DNA from: DATEDA01 sp963754305
GTDB lineage: Bacteria; Pseudomonadota; Gammaproteobacteria; Burkholderiales; SG8-39
Length of the DNA: 64,000 nucleotides
Assembly (NCBI GenBank): GCA_963754305.1
Contig: CAVWFR010000036.1
Coordinates: forward strand, 124,001 to 188,000
Direction of reading: 5' to 3'
The position numbers were made by a program, and so were the translations under genes. Shown here one piece after another: positions 55,999 through 64,000 of this stretch (within the stretch, counting starts at the first letter, position 1; every line of letters begins with the position of its first letter). The notes beneath the pieces are model-generated. The model saw only the letters and a list, made by a program, of their open reading frames with translations. It ran no database searches and was not told where the DNA came from.

Positions 55999-56970
55999 GT
56001 GCGTGGCTGGCAGGCGACGAAGCATGGCGGACCCGAGTCGCTAGAGCTCGCCCAGCTCGATCGTCCCCGGCCCACCGCCGGGGAAGTGATCGTCGAGGTG
56101 AAAGCCGCCGCGCTCAACTTCTCCGACCTGCTCATGATCCGCGGCGCGTATCAGGTCGCGCCCGCGCTCCCGTTCGTGCCTGGACAGGAGATCGCCGGCA
56201 TCGTCGTCGAGACCGCCATCGGGAGCGGGTTCTCGCCAGGCGATCGCATCGCGACCAAGGTACTGTGGGGCGGGTTTGCCGAACACGCGCGCGCGCGGGA
56301 GAGCATGCTGATCCGGCTCCCCGAGACGATCGGGTTCAGCGGCGGCGCGACGCTCCCGGTCGTCTGGCCGACGGCGTGGATCGCGCTGCACGAGTGTGCA
56401 CGGCTGCGCGTCGGCGAGTGGGTGCTCGTGCATGCCGCCGCGGGCGGCGTCGGGCTGGCGGCGGTCCGGCTCGCGCGGCTTGCGGGCGCGCAGGTGATCG
56501 CGCTCGTCGGCGACCCAGCGAAGGCCGCGCCGTGCCGCGAGGCGGGTGCGCACAGCGTGCTGACGTACGGCGATACCGGGTGGCCGGAGCAGGTGAAGGG
56601 TCTCACGAGCGACCGCGGCGCCGATGTAGTGTTCGACTCCGTGGGCGGCGATGCGACCCATGGCAGCCTGCGCTGCCTCGCGCGCAGCGGCCGGCTGCTT
56701 CTCGTCGGATTCTCGAGCGGCAAGATTCCCGAGATCCGCGCGAACCGGCTGCTGCTCCGCGCCGCGTCGGCGCACGGCGTGTACTGGTCGCACGAGCACG
56801 ACCGACCGCTCGTCGACCGTGCAGTCCGAGCGCTGCTCGAGCTCGGCGCCCGCGGGGAGATCCGGGTCGCGGCGGACCGCGTTTACCCCTTCGAGGCGGT
56901 GCCGCAAGCCCTCGCCGATCTCGCCGCCCGGGGGACCGTAGGCAAGAGCGTGATCCAGGTGGCGAGTTGA
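55999..56970 (+). CDS. MDR-family zinc-independent NADPH:quinone oxidoreductase / enoyl reductase-like
   Basis: 323-residue medium-chain dehydrogenase/reductase. Motifs are ALNFSDLLMIRGAYQVAPALP, the dinucleotide fold VLVHAAAGGVGLAAVRLA and DVVFDSVGG. It lacks the Cys/His zinc ligands of alcohol dehydrogenases, matching QorA-type enzymes. The GTG at 55999 is preferred because AGGGGGCG precedes it; a TTG lies five codons upstream. First gene of the LysR-divergent cluster, 16 bp ahead of hutU. Confidence 0.88.
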   Translation: MRGWQATKHGGPESLELAQLDRPRPTAGEVIVEVKAAALNFSDLLMIRGAYQVAPALPFVPGQEIAGIVVETAIGSGFSPGDRIATKVLWGGFAEHARARESMLIRLPETIGFSGGATLPVVWPTAWIALHECARLRVGEWVLVHAAAGGVGLAAVRLARLAGAQVIALVGDPAKAAPCREAGAHSVLTYGDTGWPEQVKGLTSDRGADVVFDSVGGDATHGSLRCLARSGRLLLVGFSSGKIPEIRANRLLLRAASAHGVYWSHEHDRPLVDRAVRALLELGARGEIRVAADRVYPFEAVPQALADLAARGTVGKSVIQVAS

Positions 56971-56986
56971 GCCTGAGGAGACCGAC

Positions 56987-58660
56987 ATGAACGACCGATT
57001 CGGAACGGCCGGCGCGCGAGTGGTGCGCGCTCCGCGCGGCGCGCAGCTCAACACCGCGAACTGGCACATCGAAGCCCCCTTGCGCATGCTGATGAACAAC
57101 CTCGACCCCGACGTCGCCGAGCGGCCCGACGAGCTGATCGTCTACGGCGGGATCGGCAAGGCCGCCCGCAACTGGGAATGCTTCGACCGGATCGTCGCGA
57201 CGCTCAAGCGGCTGCGGCCGGACGAGACGCTGCTCGTGCAATCGGGGAAGCCCGTCGGAGTGTTCCGCACGCACGAGCGCGCGCCGCGGGTGCTGATCGC
57301 AAACGCGAACCTCGTCCCGGTGTGGTCGACGGCCGATCACTTCAACGAGCTCGACCGGCTCGGCCTGATGATGTACGGCCAGATGACCGCGGGCGCGTGG
57401 TTCTACATCGGCAGCCAGGGGACGGTCCAGGGTACGTACGAGACCTACTGCGAGGTCGCGCGCCAGCACTTCGGCGGCGATCTCGCCGGCCGGTGGATCC
57501 TCACCTCCGGTCTCGGCGGCATGGGGGGCGCGCAGCCGCTCGCCGGGCGGATGGCAGGCGCCGCGATCATGGTGATCGAGTGCCAACAGAGCCGCATCGA
57601 TATGCGCCTGCGCACCGGCTATCTCGAGCGGCAGGCCCGCAACCTGGACGAAGGGCTGGCACTGATCACCGAGGCGAAGGAGAAGCGGCAGGCGACCTCG
57701 ATCGGCGTCCTCGGTAACGCGGCCGAAGTGCTGCCCGAGCTGGTCCGCCGGGGCTTGCGTCCGGACGCGGTGACGGATCAAACCGCCGCACACGATCTCG
57801 TGAACGGGTATCTCCCCATCGGCTGGACGGTGGACGAATGGCGGACACTCGCGCGCGAGGATCCGAAGCGCGTCGAACAGGCCGCGCGGGCATCGACCGT
57901 CGAGCACGTGAAGGCGATGCTCGCCTGGAGGGCGATGGGCGTGCCGGTCTTCGACTACGGCAACAATCTCCGGCAGGCGGCGCACGAGGGCGGCGTCGCG
58001 AATGCGTTCGACTTCCCATCGTTCGTCGTCGCGTACGTCCGGCCGCTGTTCTGCCGGGGCAAGGGACCGTTCCGTTGGGTCGCGCTCTCGGGCGAGCCGG
58101 ATGATCTCTTCAAGACCGACGCCAAGCTGAAAGCGCTTTTCCCCGCGGACGGGCCACTTGCACGCTGGCTAGATCTCGCCGGCGACTGCGTGAAATTCCA
58201 GGGTCTGCCGGCGCGGATCTGCTGGCTGGGCCTCGGCGAGCGGCACATCGCGGGGCTCGCGTTCAACGAGATGGTTCGCACGGGCGAGCTCACGGCGCCG
58301 GTGGTGATCAGCCGCGACCATATGGACTCCGGGTCGGTGGCAAGCCCCTACCGCGAGACCGAGCGCATGCGCGACGGATCGGACGCGGTGGCCGACTGGC
58401 CGCTCCTCAACGCGCTGCTCAATACCGCCTGCGGCGCGTCGTGGATCAGCGTGCACAACGGGGGCGGTGTCGGGATCGGCTACTCGACGCATGCGGGGAT
58501 GGCGATCGTGGCGGACGGCAGCGACGACGCGGCGCGCCGGCTCGAGGCCCTCCTCTGGAATGATCCGGCGAGCGGCGTCATGCGGCACGCCGATGCGGGC
58601 TACGAGATCGCGATCGAGACCGCGCAACGGCACAAGCTCGACCTGCCCTCCTTGTCCTGA
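56987..58660 (+). CDS. hutU: Urocanate hydratase
   Basis: 557-residue urocanase, converting urocanate to 4-imidazolone-5-propionate in histidine breakdown with tightly bound NAD+ as an electrophile. Key regions: RPDELIVYGGIGKAARNWECF, the NAD-binding GLGGMGGAQPLAGRM and the active-site Cys in FQGLPARICWLGLGER. Length and sequence are canonical. No hutH, hutI or hutG is nearby; instead it sits between a quinone oxidoreductase and a CoA-transferase gene, so it may act on urocanate or an analogue in a non-standard pathway. Confidence 0.95.
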   Translation: MNDRFGTAGARVVRAPRGAQLNTANWHIEAPLRMLMNNLDPDVAERPDELIVYGGIGKAARNWECFDRIVATLKRLRPDETLLVQSGKPVGVFRTHERAPRVLIANANLVPVWSTADHFNELDRLGLMMYGQMTAGAWFYIGSQGTVQGTYETYCEVARQHFGGDLAGRWILTSGLGGMGGAQPLAGRMAGAAIMVIECQQSRIDMRLRTGYLERQARNLDEGLALITEAKEKRQATSIGVLGNAAEVLPELVRRGLRPDAVTDQTAAHDLVNGYLPIGWTVDEWRTLAREDPKRVEQAARASTVEHVKAMLAWRAMGVPVFDYGNNLRQAAHEGGVANAFDFPSFVVAYVRPLFCRGKGPFRWVALSGEPDDLFKTDAKLKALFPADGPLARWLDLAGDCVKFQGLPARICWLGLGERHIAGLAFNEMVRTGELTAPVVISRDHMDSGSVASPYRETERMRDGSDAVADWPLLNALLNTACGASWISVHNGGGVGIGYSTHAGMAIVADGSDDAARRLEALLWNDPASGVMRHADAGYEIAIETAQRHKLDLPSLS

Positions 58661-58670
58661 TCCCCGCGCC

Positions 58671-59855
58671 ATGGCCAAGCTCGACGGGCTGCGCGTCATC
58701 GATCTCTCGCGGGTGCTGTCGGGTCCGTTCTGCACCGCGTTGCTGGCCGACCTCGGTGCGGAGGTGATCAAGATCGAGTCGCCGGAAGGCGGCGACGACT
58801 CGCGGCGCTTCGGGCCGTTCGTCAAGGGCGAGAGCGTCTACTTTTCACTCATCAACCGCAACAAGAAGAGCGTGACGCTCAACCTGCGCGAGCCGCGCGC
58901 GCAGGCGCTCCTGCGCGCGCTCACGCAGGATGCCGACGCCGTGGTCGAGAACTTCCGTCCCGGCGTGGCGAAGCGCTTAGGCTGCGACTATGAGACGCTC
59001 GCGCGGGCGAATTCCCGCCTCGTCTATCTCAGCATCACGGGGTTCGGGCAGACCGGACCGAAGGCCGCCTGGCCGGCGTACGATCTGATCATCCAGGCGA
59101 TGTCGGGCGTGATGTCGATCACCGGGCAGCCGGACGGCCCGCCGACCGCGCTCGGCGAGTCGCTCGCCGACCTCTGGACCGGGCTCTTCGGGTCGTGGGC
59201 GATCCTCGCCGCGCTCACCGCCCGCGAGCGAACGGGGCGCGGCGAGCGGATCGATCTCGCGATGTTCGATTCGATGCTCGCGCTCCAGCTTACCGGGCTT
59301 GCGCAGCTCGAAGCGAGCGGCCGCGCGCCGTCGCGCGTCGGGAACCGCCACCCGGTCACGACGCCGGTCGACACCTTCGCGACGCGCGACGGCCACGTCG
59401 CGATCGTGGTGACGGGCGACGCGCAATTCGCGCGCTTCTGCCCGCTCATCCGGCGCCCGGAGCTGGCGGCAGATCCACGCTTCAAGGATAACGCCGCGCG
59501 CCGCGAGAGCCATGCGGCGTTGAAAACGCTCATCGAGGAATGGTCGCGCGGGCTGACGACCGACGAGGCCGCGGCGGCATGCCACGCGATCGACATCCCG
59601 GCCGGCCCGGTGTGGGATCTCGGGCAGGCTGCAGCGTCGGACCAGGCTGCGGCGCGGGAGCTCGTGCAGGAGACCCCGCATCCGGCGTTCGGGACGATCG
59701 GGATGGTCCTGCAGCCGGCGCGGTTCGGGTCTGAGGGCGTGACGCAGCCGGCGCGCGAGCCGACGCTCGGCGAGCACAACGCGGAAGTGTTCGGGACGCG
59801 CCTCGGGCTCTCCGCCGCCGAGCTCGAGCGGCTGCGGGCCGATCGCGTGATCTGA
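58671..59855 (+). CDS. Family III CoA-transferase (CaiB/BaiF)
   Basis: 394-residue CoA-transferase. It opens with the family signature LRVIDLSRVLSGPFCTALLADLGAEVIKIE, includes VENFRPGVAKRLG and the catalytic aspartate region IDLAMFDSML, and ends normally. It moves CoA between carboxylic acids. The start at 58671 lies 10 bp after hutU. Association with hutU suggests activation of imidazolone-propionate or another product of the cluster; this is inference. It ends 27 bp from convergent rdgB, marking the right edge of the accessory region. Confidence 0.93.
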   Translation: MAKLDGLRVIDLSRVLSGPFCTALLADLGAEVIKIESPEGGDDSRRFGPFVKGESVYFSLINRNKKSVTLNLREPRAQALLRALTQDADAVVENFRPGVAKRLGCDYETLARANSRLVYLSITGFGQTGPKAAWPAYDLIIQAMSGVMSITGQPDGPPTALGESLADLWTGLFGSWAILAALTARERTGRGERIDLAMFDSMLALQLTGLAQLEASGRAPSRVGNRHPVTTPVDTFATRDGHVAIVVTGDAQFARFCPLIRRPELAADPRFKDNAARRESHAALKTLIEEWSRGLTTDEAAAACHAIDIPAGPVWDLGQAAASDQAAARELVQETPHPAFGTIGMVLQPARFGSEGVTQPAREPTLGEHNAEVFGTRLGLSAAELERLRADRVI

Positions 59856-59882
59856 GGATCGGCCGGCGGGCCGCGGCGAGCA

Positions 59883-60473
59883 TCACTCCGCGTCGCGCAG
59901 CAGCGCGAGCAGTCGCCGCAGTGCCTTCCCGCGGTGGCTCACCGCGTGCTTCTCGTGGGGCGCGAGCTCCGCGGCGGTGCGTCCGAGATCGGGGAGCAGG
60001 AAGTACGGGTCGTAGCCGAAGCCGCCGGCGCCGCGGGGCGCATCGATCACTTCGCCCTGCCACCGGCCTTCGGCAATCAGCGGCTGCGGGTCGTCGGCAT
60101 GCCGGACGAGTACGACGACACAGTAATAGTGTGCGCGGCGGTCGGGGTTGCCGACGAGGAGGTGCACCAACTTCTCGTTGTTGCGCTGGTCGGACTTCGG
60201 CTCTCCGGCGAACCGCGCGGAGTGCACCCCGGGCTCGCCGTCGAGGGCCGCGACGCAGATGCCCGAGTCGTCCGCCAGGGCGGGCAGCTTTGCGTGCAGC
60301 GAGGCATTGCGCGCCTTGGCGAGGGCGTTCTCGACGAAGGTCGCGTGGGGCTCCTCGGCATCCGGTATGCCGAGCACCGATTGCGGCACCACGCGGAGCC
60401 CGAGCGAGGCGAGTAGCTCGCCGAACTCGCGGAGCTTGCCGGGGTTGGAGGATGCGAGGACGAGCTGTTTCAC
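59883..60473 (-). CDS. rdgB: dITP/XTP pyrophosphatase
   Basis: 196-residue house-cleaning Ham1 family NTPase that hydrolyses dITP, ITP and XTP to keep damaged purines out of DNA. Motifs: LASSNPGKLREFGELL, ADDSGICVAALDGEPG, SARFAG, GFGYDPYF and the C-terminal SHRGKAL. The GTG at 60473 gives the family N-terminus. It follows rph by 13 bp. Its normal neighbour hemW is displaced nearly 29 kb to the left. Confidence 0.95.
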   Translation of the reverse strand: MKQLVLASSNPGKLREFGELLASLGLRVVPQSVLGIPDAEEPHATFVENALAKARNASLHAKLPALADDSGICVAALDGEPGVHSARFAGEPKSDQRNNEKLVHLLVGNPDRRAHYYCVVVLVRHADDPQPLIAEGRWQGEVIDAPRGAGGFGYDPYFLLPDLGRTAAELAPHEKHAVSHRGKALRRLLALLRDAE

Positions 60474-60486
60474 GACTGCCCGGACG

Positions 60487-61203
60487 CTACACCCCGAGCG
60501 CCGCACGCTGCTTCGCGATCAATTCCCGGATGCCGCGCTCGGCCAGGGAGAGAAGACCGTCAAGCTCGCCGCGAGTGAACGGCGCACCCTCGGCCGTACC
60601 TTGGACCTCTACGAACCCGCCGGCGCCAGTCATGACCACGTTCATGTCGGTGTCGGAGGACGAATCCTCGGCGTAGTCGAGGTCGAGGATCGCGGCGCCG
60701 CCGTGCATGCCGACCGAGACGGCGGCGACGAAGTCGCGGATCGGCGACCCGGCGACGAGCCCGCGGGTGATCAGCCCGGAAATCGCGTCGTGAACGGCGA
60801 CGAAGCTGCCGGTGATGCTCGCGGTGCGCGTGCCGCCGTCGGCCTGGATCACGTCGCAGTCGACCTGGATCGTTCGCGGCCCGAGCTTGTCGAGCGCGAT
60901 CACCGCGCGCAAGCTGCGGCCAACGAGGCGCTGGATCTCCAGCGTGCGCCCCGACTGCTTGCCGCGCGCCGCCTCGCGGTCGGTACGCGTGTTGGTCGCT
61001 CGGGGCAGCATGCCGTATTCGGCGGTGACCCAGCCCCGGCCCTTGTCCTTCAGAAACTGCGGCACACGCTCGTCGACCGAGGCCGTGCAGAGCACCTTGG
61101 TGTCGCCGAACTCGACCAGCACCGAGCCTTCGGCGTGCTTCGTGTAGCCGCGCGTGATGCGGACCGGGCGGAGCTCGTCTGCACGCCGGCCGGAGGGACG
61201 CAT
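60487..61203 (-). CDS. rph: Ribonuclease PH
   Basis: 238-residue phosphorolytic 3'-5' exonuclease that trims tRNA 3' ends. It starts MRPSGRRADELRPVRI, carries GSVLVEFGDTKVLCTASV and the phosphate-binding ATNTRTDREAARGKQSGRTLEIQRLVGRSLR, and ends at the usual place. The ATG at 61203 lies one base beyond the phosphatase stop region, indicating co-transcription in the leftward kinase-phosphatase-rph-rdgB operon. Confidence 0.96.
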   Translation of the reverse strand: MRPSGRRADELRPVRITRGYTKHAEGSVLVEFGDTKVLCTASVDERVPQFLKDKGRGWVTAEYGMLPRATNTRTDREAARGKQSGRTLEIQRLVGRSLRAVIALDKLGPRTIQVDCDVIQADGGTRTASITGSFVAVHDAISGLITRGLVAGSPIRDFVAAVSVGMHGGAAILDLDYAEDSSSDTDMNVVMTGAGGFVEVQGTAEGAPFTRGELDGLLSLAERGIRELIAKQRAALGV

Positions 61204-61204
61204 C

Positions 61205-62125
61205 CTATTTGGAGTGCTTCTTGATCGCGTTCCGGATCTCGTCGATCGCGCGCTCGATCTCGTCGTCGCCGAGATACCCCGCGTGCCCCGGAGGCGGCTT
61301 GGATTTGCCGAACTGCTCGACCGTCGTCTTGAGCTCGGTGGGATCCATGCTGACCGTAGAGATCCAGTCGGCCTCGCCGCCGCCCGCCTCTTCGGACCAT
61401 GCCATAGCCACTACCGATGCGTTGTCGCCGTCCTTGCCGGCGCGCGCTTCGGCCATGTCGAGCAGGATCGGGACCGCGCGCATGATCTCGCCGCGCAGGA
61501 ACTCCTCGCAAATGTGGCGCGAGTGGAGCGGCCCCCACACGCCGTCCGAGCAGAGCAGGATCACGTCGCCCTGACGCAACGCGACGCGGCGGGAGATGTC
61601 GACTTTCGGTGGCCCCATCTGCCCCAGGCAGTTGAAGATCTTGTTGCGGTCGGGGTGCGCGGCGACCGCCTCCTCGCGCACGCGCCCCGCGTCGACGAGG
61701 ATCTGCACGCGCGAGTGGTCCTTGGTGTGGGCCTCGACGCGGCCGTTACGGATGAGATAGAGGCGCGAATCGCCAACGTGCGCCCAGTGGGCGAGACCGT
61801 CCTGCACGATGCAGCCGACGACGGTCGTGCGCGGAGTCTCGAGCAGGCTCCGCACGTTCGCGTAGTCGACGATGGCGTGGTGCGCGTTGGTGATCGAGTC
61901 GAGTAGGAACTTGAACGGGTCGGCGAGCCGCGGATGCGCTTCGCGCTGGAACGCTTCGGCGATGAACTGGGTCGCGATCTGCGCCGCGACCTCGCCGTGC
62001 AGATGCCCGCCCATGCCGTCGGCGATCACCATGCACAGGGAATCGCGGCTGTAGCAGTAGGCGACGCGGTCCTGGTTGGACTTGCGCGGCCCCTGCCGGC
62101 TTTCCTGATAGATCGAGAACTTCAT
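61205..62125 (-). CDS. PP2C-type serine/threonine protein phosphatase
   Basis: 306-residue metal-dependent phosphatase. The conserved metal and core motifs are present: NQDR near residue 17, ADGMGGH, GDSRLYLIRNG, LLCSDGVW and GDNASVVA. An additional C-terminal 60 residues (after AWSEEAGG) are acidic and probably flexible. No transmembrane segment is apparent. It lies between the Ser/Thr kinase gene and rph, and probably reverses phosphorylation by that kinase. Confidence 0.93.
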   Translation of the reverse strand: MKFSIYQESRQGPRKSNQDRVAYCYSRDSLCMVIADGMGGHLHGEVAAQIATQFIAEAFQREAHPRLADPFKFLLDSITNAHHAIVDYANVRSLLETPRTTVVGCIVQDGLAHWAHVGDSRLYLIRNGRVEAHTKDHSRVQILVDAGRVREEAVAAHPDRNKIFNCLGQMGPPKVDISRRVALRQGDVILLCSDGVWGPLHSRHICEEFLRGEIMRAVPILLDMAEARAGKDGDNASVVAMAWSEEAGGGEADWISTVSMDPTELKTTVEQFGKSKPPPGHAGYLGDDEIERAIDEIRNAIKKHSK

Positions 62126-62146
62126 ATGCGCCGGCCTCCCCGCCGG

Positions 62147-63094
62147 TCATCGCCGCGCAAGCTTGAGCAGCGTCCCACGCAGGTTCGTCACGAACGAGCG
62201 CTTGCTCGGGCCTTCCGGGTCGCGCTCGCGCAGCAGCACTTTTTGCAGCGCCATCACGCTCTGCGGGCGTTTCGAGTGGTCGAGCTGCAGGCACCAGTCG
62301 ATCGTCTCCAGCAGCTGGTCCGAATACTTGCCGGTGAAGAGTTTGGTCGCCGACACGTACCGGTCCTTCTCCACGCGCAGATCCGCGGCCTGCGGCGCAG
62401 CGCCGGCAAGGCAGGCGAAGATGCTCGCACCGATCGAGTAGATGTCGCTCCAGGGGCCGAGCAGCTCGCGCTTCTGGTAGTGCTCCGGCGAGGCGAACCC
62501 CGGCGTGTACATCGGATTCAGCTTGAAGGCTTCGGCGGTGAGCGTCTGCCGCGCGGCGCCGAAATCGATCAGCACCGGGGTGATGTCGTTCCGGATGTAG
62601 ACGTTGGCCGGCTTGATGTCCAGATGCAGGAGCTTGTTGGCGTGGACTTCGCGCAGCCCGTTCAGGAGCAGCGTGAACACGCGGCGGATGAAGTTCTCCT
62701 TCATCGCCCCGCGGCGCGCCTGGATGTGCTCCTGCAGCGTGCGCCCCCGCTCGTAGCGCATGACGAGATACACCGTCTCGTTCGCGCGGAAGAAGTTCAG
62801 AACTCGCACCACGTTCGGGTGCGAGAGCTTGGCGAGCGCGCGGCCCTCCTCGAAGAAGCACTTCATGCCGTAACGGAAGGTGGCGAGGTTCTCTTCGGCG
62901 ATCGACGGCAGCGCGTCGCCCTCGCGCCGCAGCGCGAGCGAGCTCGGCAGGTACTCTTTGATCGCGACCGGCTGATCGGTGTCGTCGTGAGCGAGGTATA
63001 CGATCGAGAATCCCCCCGCCGATAGCACTTTCGTGATGCGATAGGTCTGGAGTTGATAGCCCTCGGTCAGCGGCAGATTCGCTTGCGACGGCAT
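62147..63094 (-). CDS. Eukaryotic-like serine/threonine protein kinase
   Basis: 315-residue kinase domain. Visible motifs: glycine-rich loop LSAGGFSIVYLA, ATP lysine in VAIKEYLP, catalytic HLDIKPANVYI and metal-binding LIDFGAARQ, followed by the APE-like FASPEHY. Unlike PknB-type kinases it has no membrane segment or PASTA/FHA domain. The start is the ATG at 63094; an upstream in-frame stretch lacks kinase character. A PP2C gene follows in 21 bp. In betaproteobacteria this pair is stably linked with rph-rdgB; its targets are not known from sequence. Confidence 0.93.
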   Translation of the reverse strand: MPSQANLPLTEGYQLQTYRITKVLSAGGFSIVYLAHDDTDQPVAIKEYLPSSLALRREGDALPSIAEENLATFRYGMKCFFEEGRALAKLSHPNVVRVLNFFRANETVYLVMRYERGRTLQEHIQARRGAMKENFIRRVFTLLLNGLREVHANKLLHLDIKPANVYIRNDITPVLIDFGAARQTLTAEAFKLNPMYTPGFASPEHYQKRELLGPWSDIYSIGASIFACLAGAAPQAADLRVEKDRYVSATKLFTGKYSDQLLETIDWCLQLDHSKRPQSVMALQKVLLRERDPEGPSKRSFVTNLRGTLLKLARR

Positions 63095-63205
63095 GGCCGA
63101 AGAGGAACGGTAAGCCTTTGTTAAGATGGGGGAGAGTCGGACGGATTCTCGGAGTTTAAGCGGGCAATGTAAAGCGACAACCGCCTCAGGAAGCAGGAAC
63201 AATCC

Positions 63206-64000
63206 ATGATCAGCAGCATGACGGGATACGCCGCGGTGACGCGCGAGCTCGCCGCCGGGTCGCTCTCGCTCGAGTTGAGAAGCGTCAACAGCCGGTTCCT
63301 CGACGTGCAGTTTCGCATCGTCGAGGACCTCCGGACCGTCGAGCCCATCTTGCGCGAGCTCGCGATGGCGAGCCTAGGGCGCGGCAAGATCGACTGCCGC
63401 CTCGCGTTCGCAGCATCGCCCGCGGGGCGCGGCGAATCGGCGCTGAATGCGGACGCGCTCGAGCGCCTCGCGCGTCTGTCGCGACGCGTGCGTGAAGCCG
63501 TGCCGGAGGCGCAGCCGCTAAGAGTCGTCGAGGTTCTCAACTGGCCAGGCGTGCTCGGCGACGAAGCGCGCGAAGCGGAGGCCACAAGGGAAGCGGCAAC
63601 CGATGCGATGCGCGCCGCACTCGTCGACCTCGCCGCCTCGCGCACACGCGAAGGCGAGAAGCTCGGCCGGATGATCCTCGAGCGCGTCGCGAAGATCCGC
63701 GGCCGGCTCGCGTCCCTCGAAGCGCTCGTGCCGCAGGCGATCGCCGCGTACGAAGAGCGTCTCGCCGCGAAACTGCGCGAGGCGCTCGCCGCCGCCGACG
63801 AGGAGCGCATCCGCCAGGAGATCGCGGTCTACGGCGTGCGAATCGACGTGGCGGAAGAACTGTCGCGGCTCGCCGCGCACCTCGACGAGGTCGAGCGTGT
63901 GATCGCCGCCGGCGGCGCGGTCGGCAAGCGTCTCGACTTCCTGATGCAGGAGTTGAACCGCGAGGCGAACACCCTCGGCTCCAAATCGGTGTCGAAGGAG
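63206..64000 (+). CDS. yicC: YicC-family endoribonuclease (3' end outside window)
   Basis: The first 265 residues of a YicC/YloC family protein, a stress-related RNase, running off the window. It opens with the canonical ISSMTGYAAVTRELAAGSLSLELRSVNSRFLD and includes LDFLMQELNREANTLGSKS near the visible end. The ATG at 63206 follows AGGAA. It is divergent from the kinase gene; the 111-bp gap should hold both promoters. In betaproteobacteria gmk commonly follows. Confidence 0.94.
   Translation, partial: MISSMTGYAAVTRELAAGSLSLELRSVNSRFLDVQFRIVEDLRTVEPILRELAMASLGRGKIDCRLAFAASPAGRGESALNADALERLARLSRRVREAVPEAQPLRVVEVLNWPGVLGDEAREAEATREAATDAMRAALVDLAASRTREGEKLGRMILERVAKIRGRLASLEALVPQAIAAYEERLAAKLREALAAADEERIRQEIAVYGVRIDVAEELSRLAAHLDEVERVIAAGGAVGKRLDFLMQELNREANTLGSKSVSKE

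Larger units (their letters stand above)
31071..59882. other. Accessory island interrupting the hemW-rdgB neighbourhood
   Basis: hemW (leftward) and rdgB (leftward) are adjacent in many proteobacteria, and rdgB is itself followed by rph, PP2C, STPK and yicC in the expected order at the right end. Between them lie 28.8 kb containing nucleotidyltransferase/HEPN modules, a DISARM locus, a Rieske/Liv operon and a LysR-controlled catabolic cluster. No integrase, transposase, tRNA or direct-repeat boundary was seen, so it may be a composite insertion rather than one mobile element. Confidence 0.6.

Overview
The window looks like a high-GC betaproteobacterial chromosome, probably Burkholderiales-like. 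The evidence is the gene order (glyQ-glyS-gmhB-plsC-ygjP-gloA; rsmA-surA-lptD divergent from amgK-murU; pepP-ubiH-dusB-fis-purH; rdgB-rph-PP2C-STPK divergent from yicC) and a Bug-type tripartite tricarboxylate transporter (TTT) receptor. No rRNA, tRNA, CRISPR array or insertion sequence was recognised.

Layout. 1-5.8 kb: a leftward uptake and catabolism operon (Bug receptor, ThDP enzyme, ABC ATPase, periplasmic binding protein, two permeases, the last cut by the window edge). 5.9-31.07 kb: mostly core genes for DODA-type dioxygenase, glycyl-tRNA synthetase, heptose and phospholipid synthesis, outer-membrane LPS assembly, MurNAc recycling, ubiquinone, tRNA modification, Fis, purine and haem synthesis, a cNMP-patatin protein, a HAD hydrolase and hemW. 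59.9-64 kb: rdgB, rph, a PP2C phosphatase, a Ser/Thr kinase and yicC.

Between hemW and rdgB, neighbours in many proteobacteria, lie about 28.8 kb of accessory DNA. It opens with an MntA-HepT toxin-antitoxin-like pair and a second HTH-nucleotidyltransferase gene. Next comes a complete class 1 DISARM anti-phage locus on the minus strand (drmD, drmMI, [MNT + HEPN], drmA, drmB, drmC, in transcription order). A HepT relic lies just beyond drmD. Then follow a Rieske oxygenase / unknown protein / Liv-type ABC transporter operon and a LysR / quinone oxidoreductase / urocanase / CoA-transferase cluster.

The DISARM proteins can be recognised over nearly their whole lengths, but their reading frames are broken by many single-base shifts. 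These are absent in drmC, two in drmB, and become progressively denser in drmA, drmMI and drmD, stopping abruptly before the Rieske gene. Single +1 shifts also occur in rsmA, hemW and the HAD gene. Intact motifs between the shifts favour sequence error, or very recent inactivation, over long decay. All functions come from motif and family recognition by reading; no search was run.
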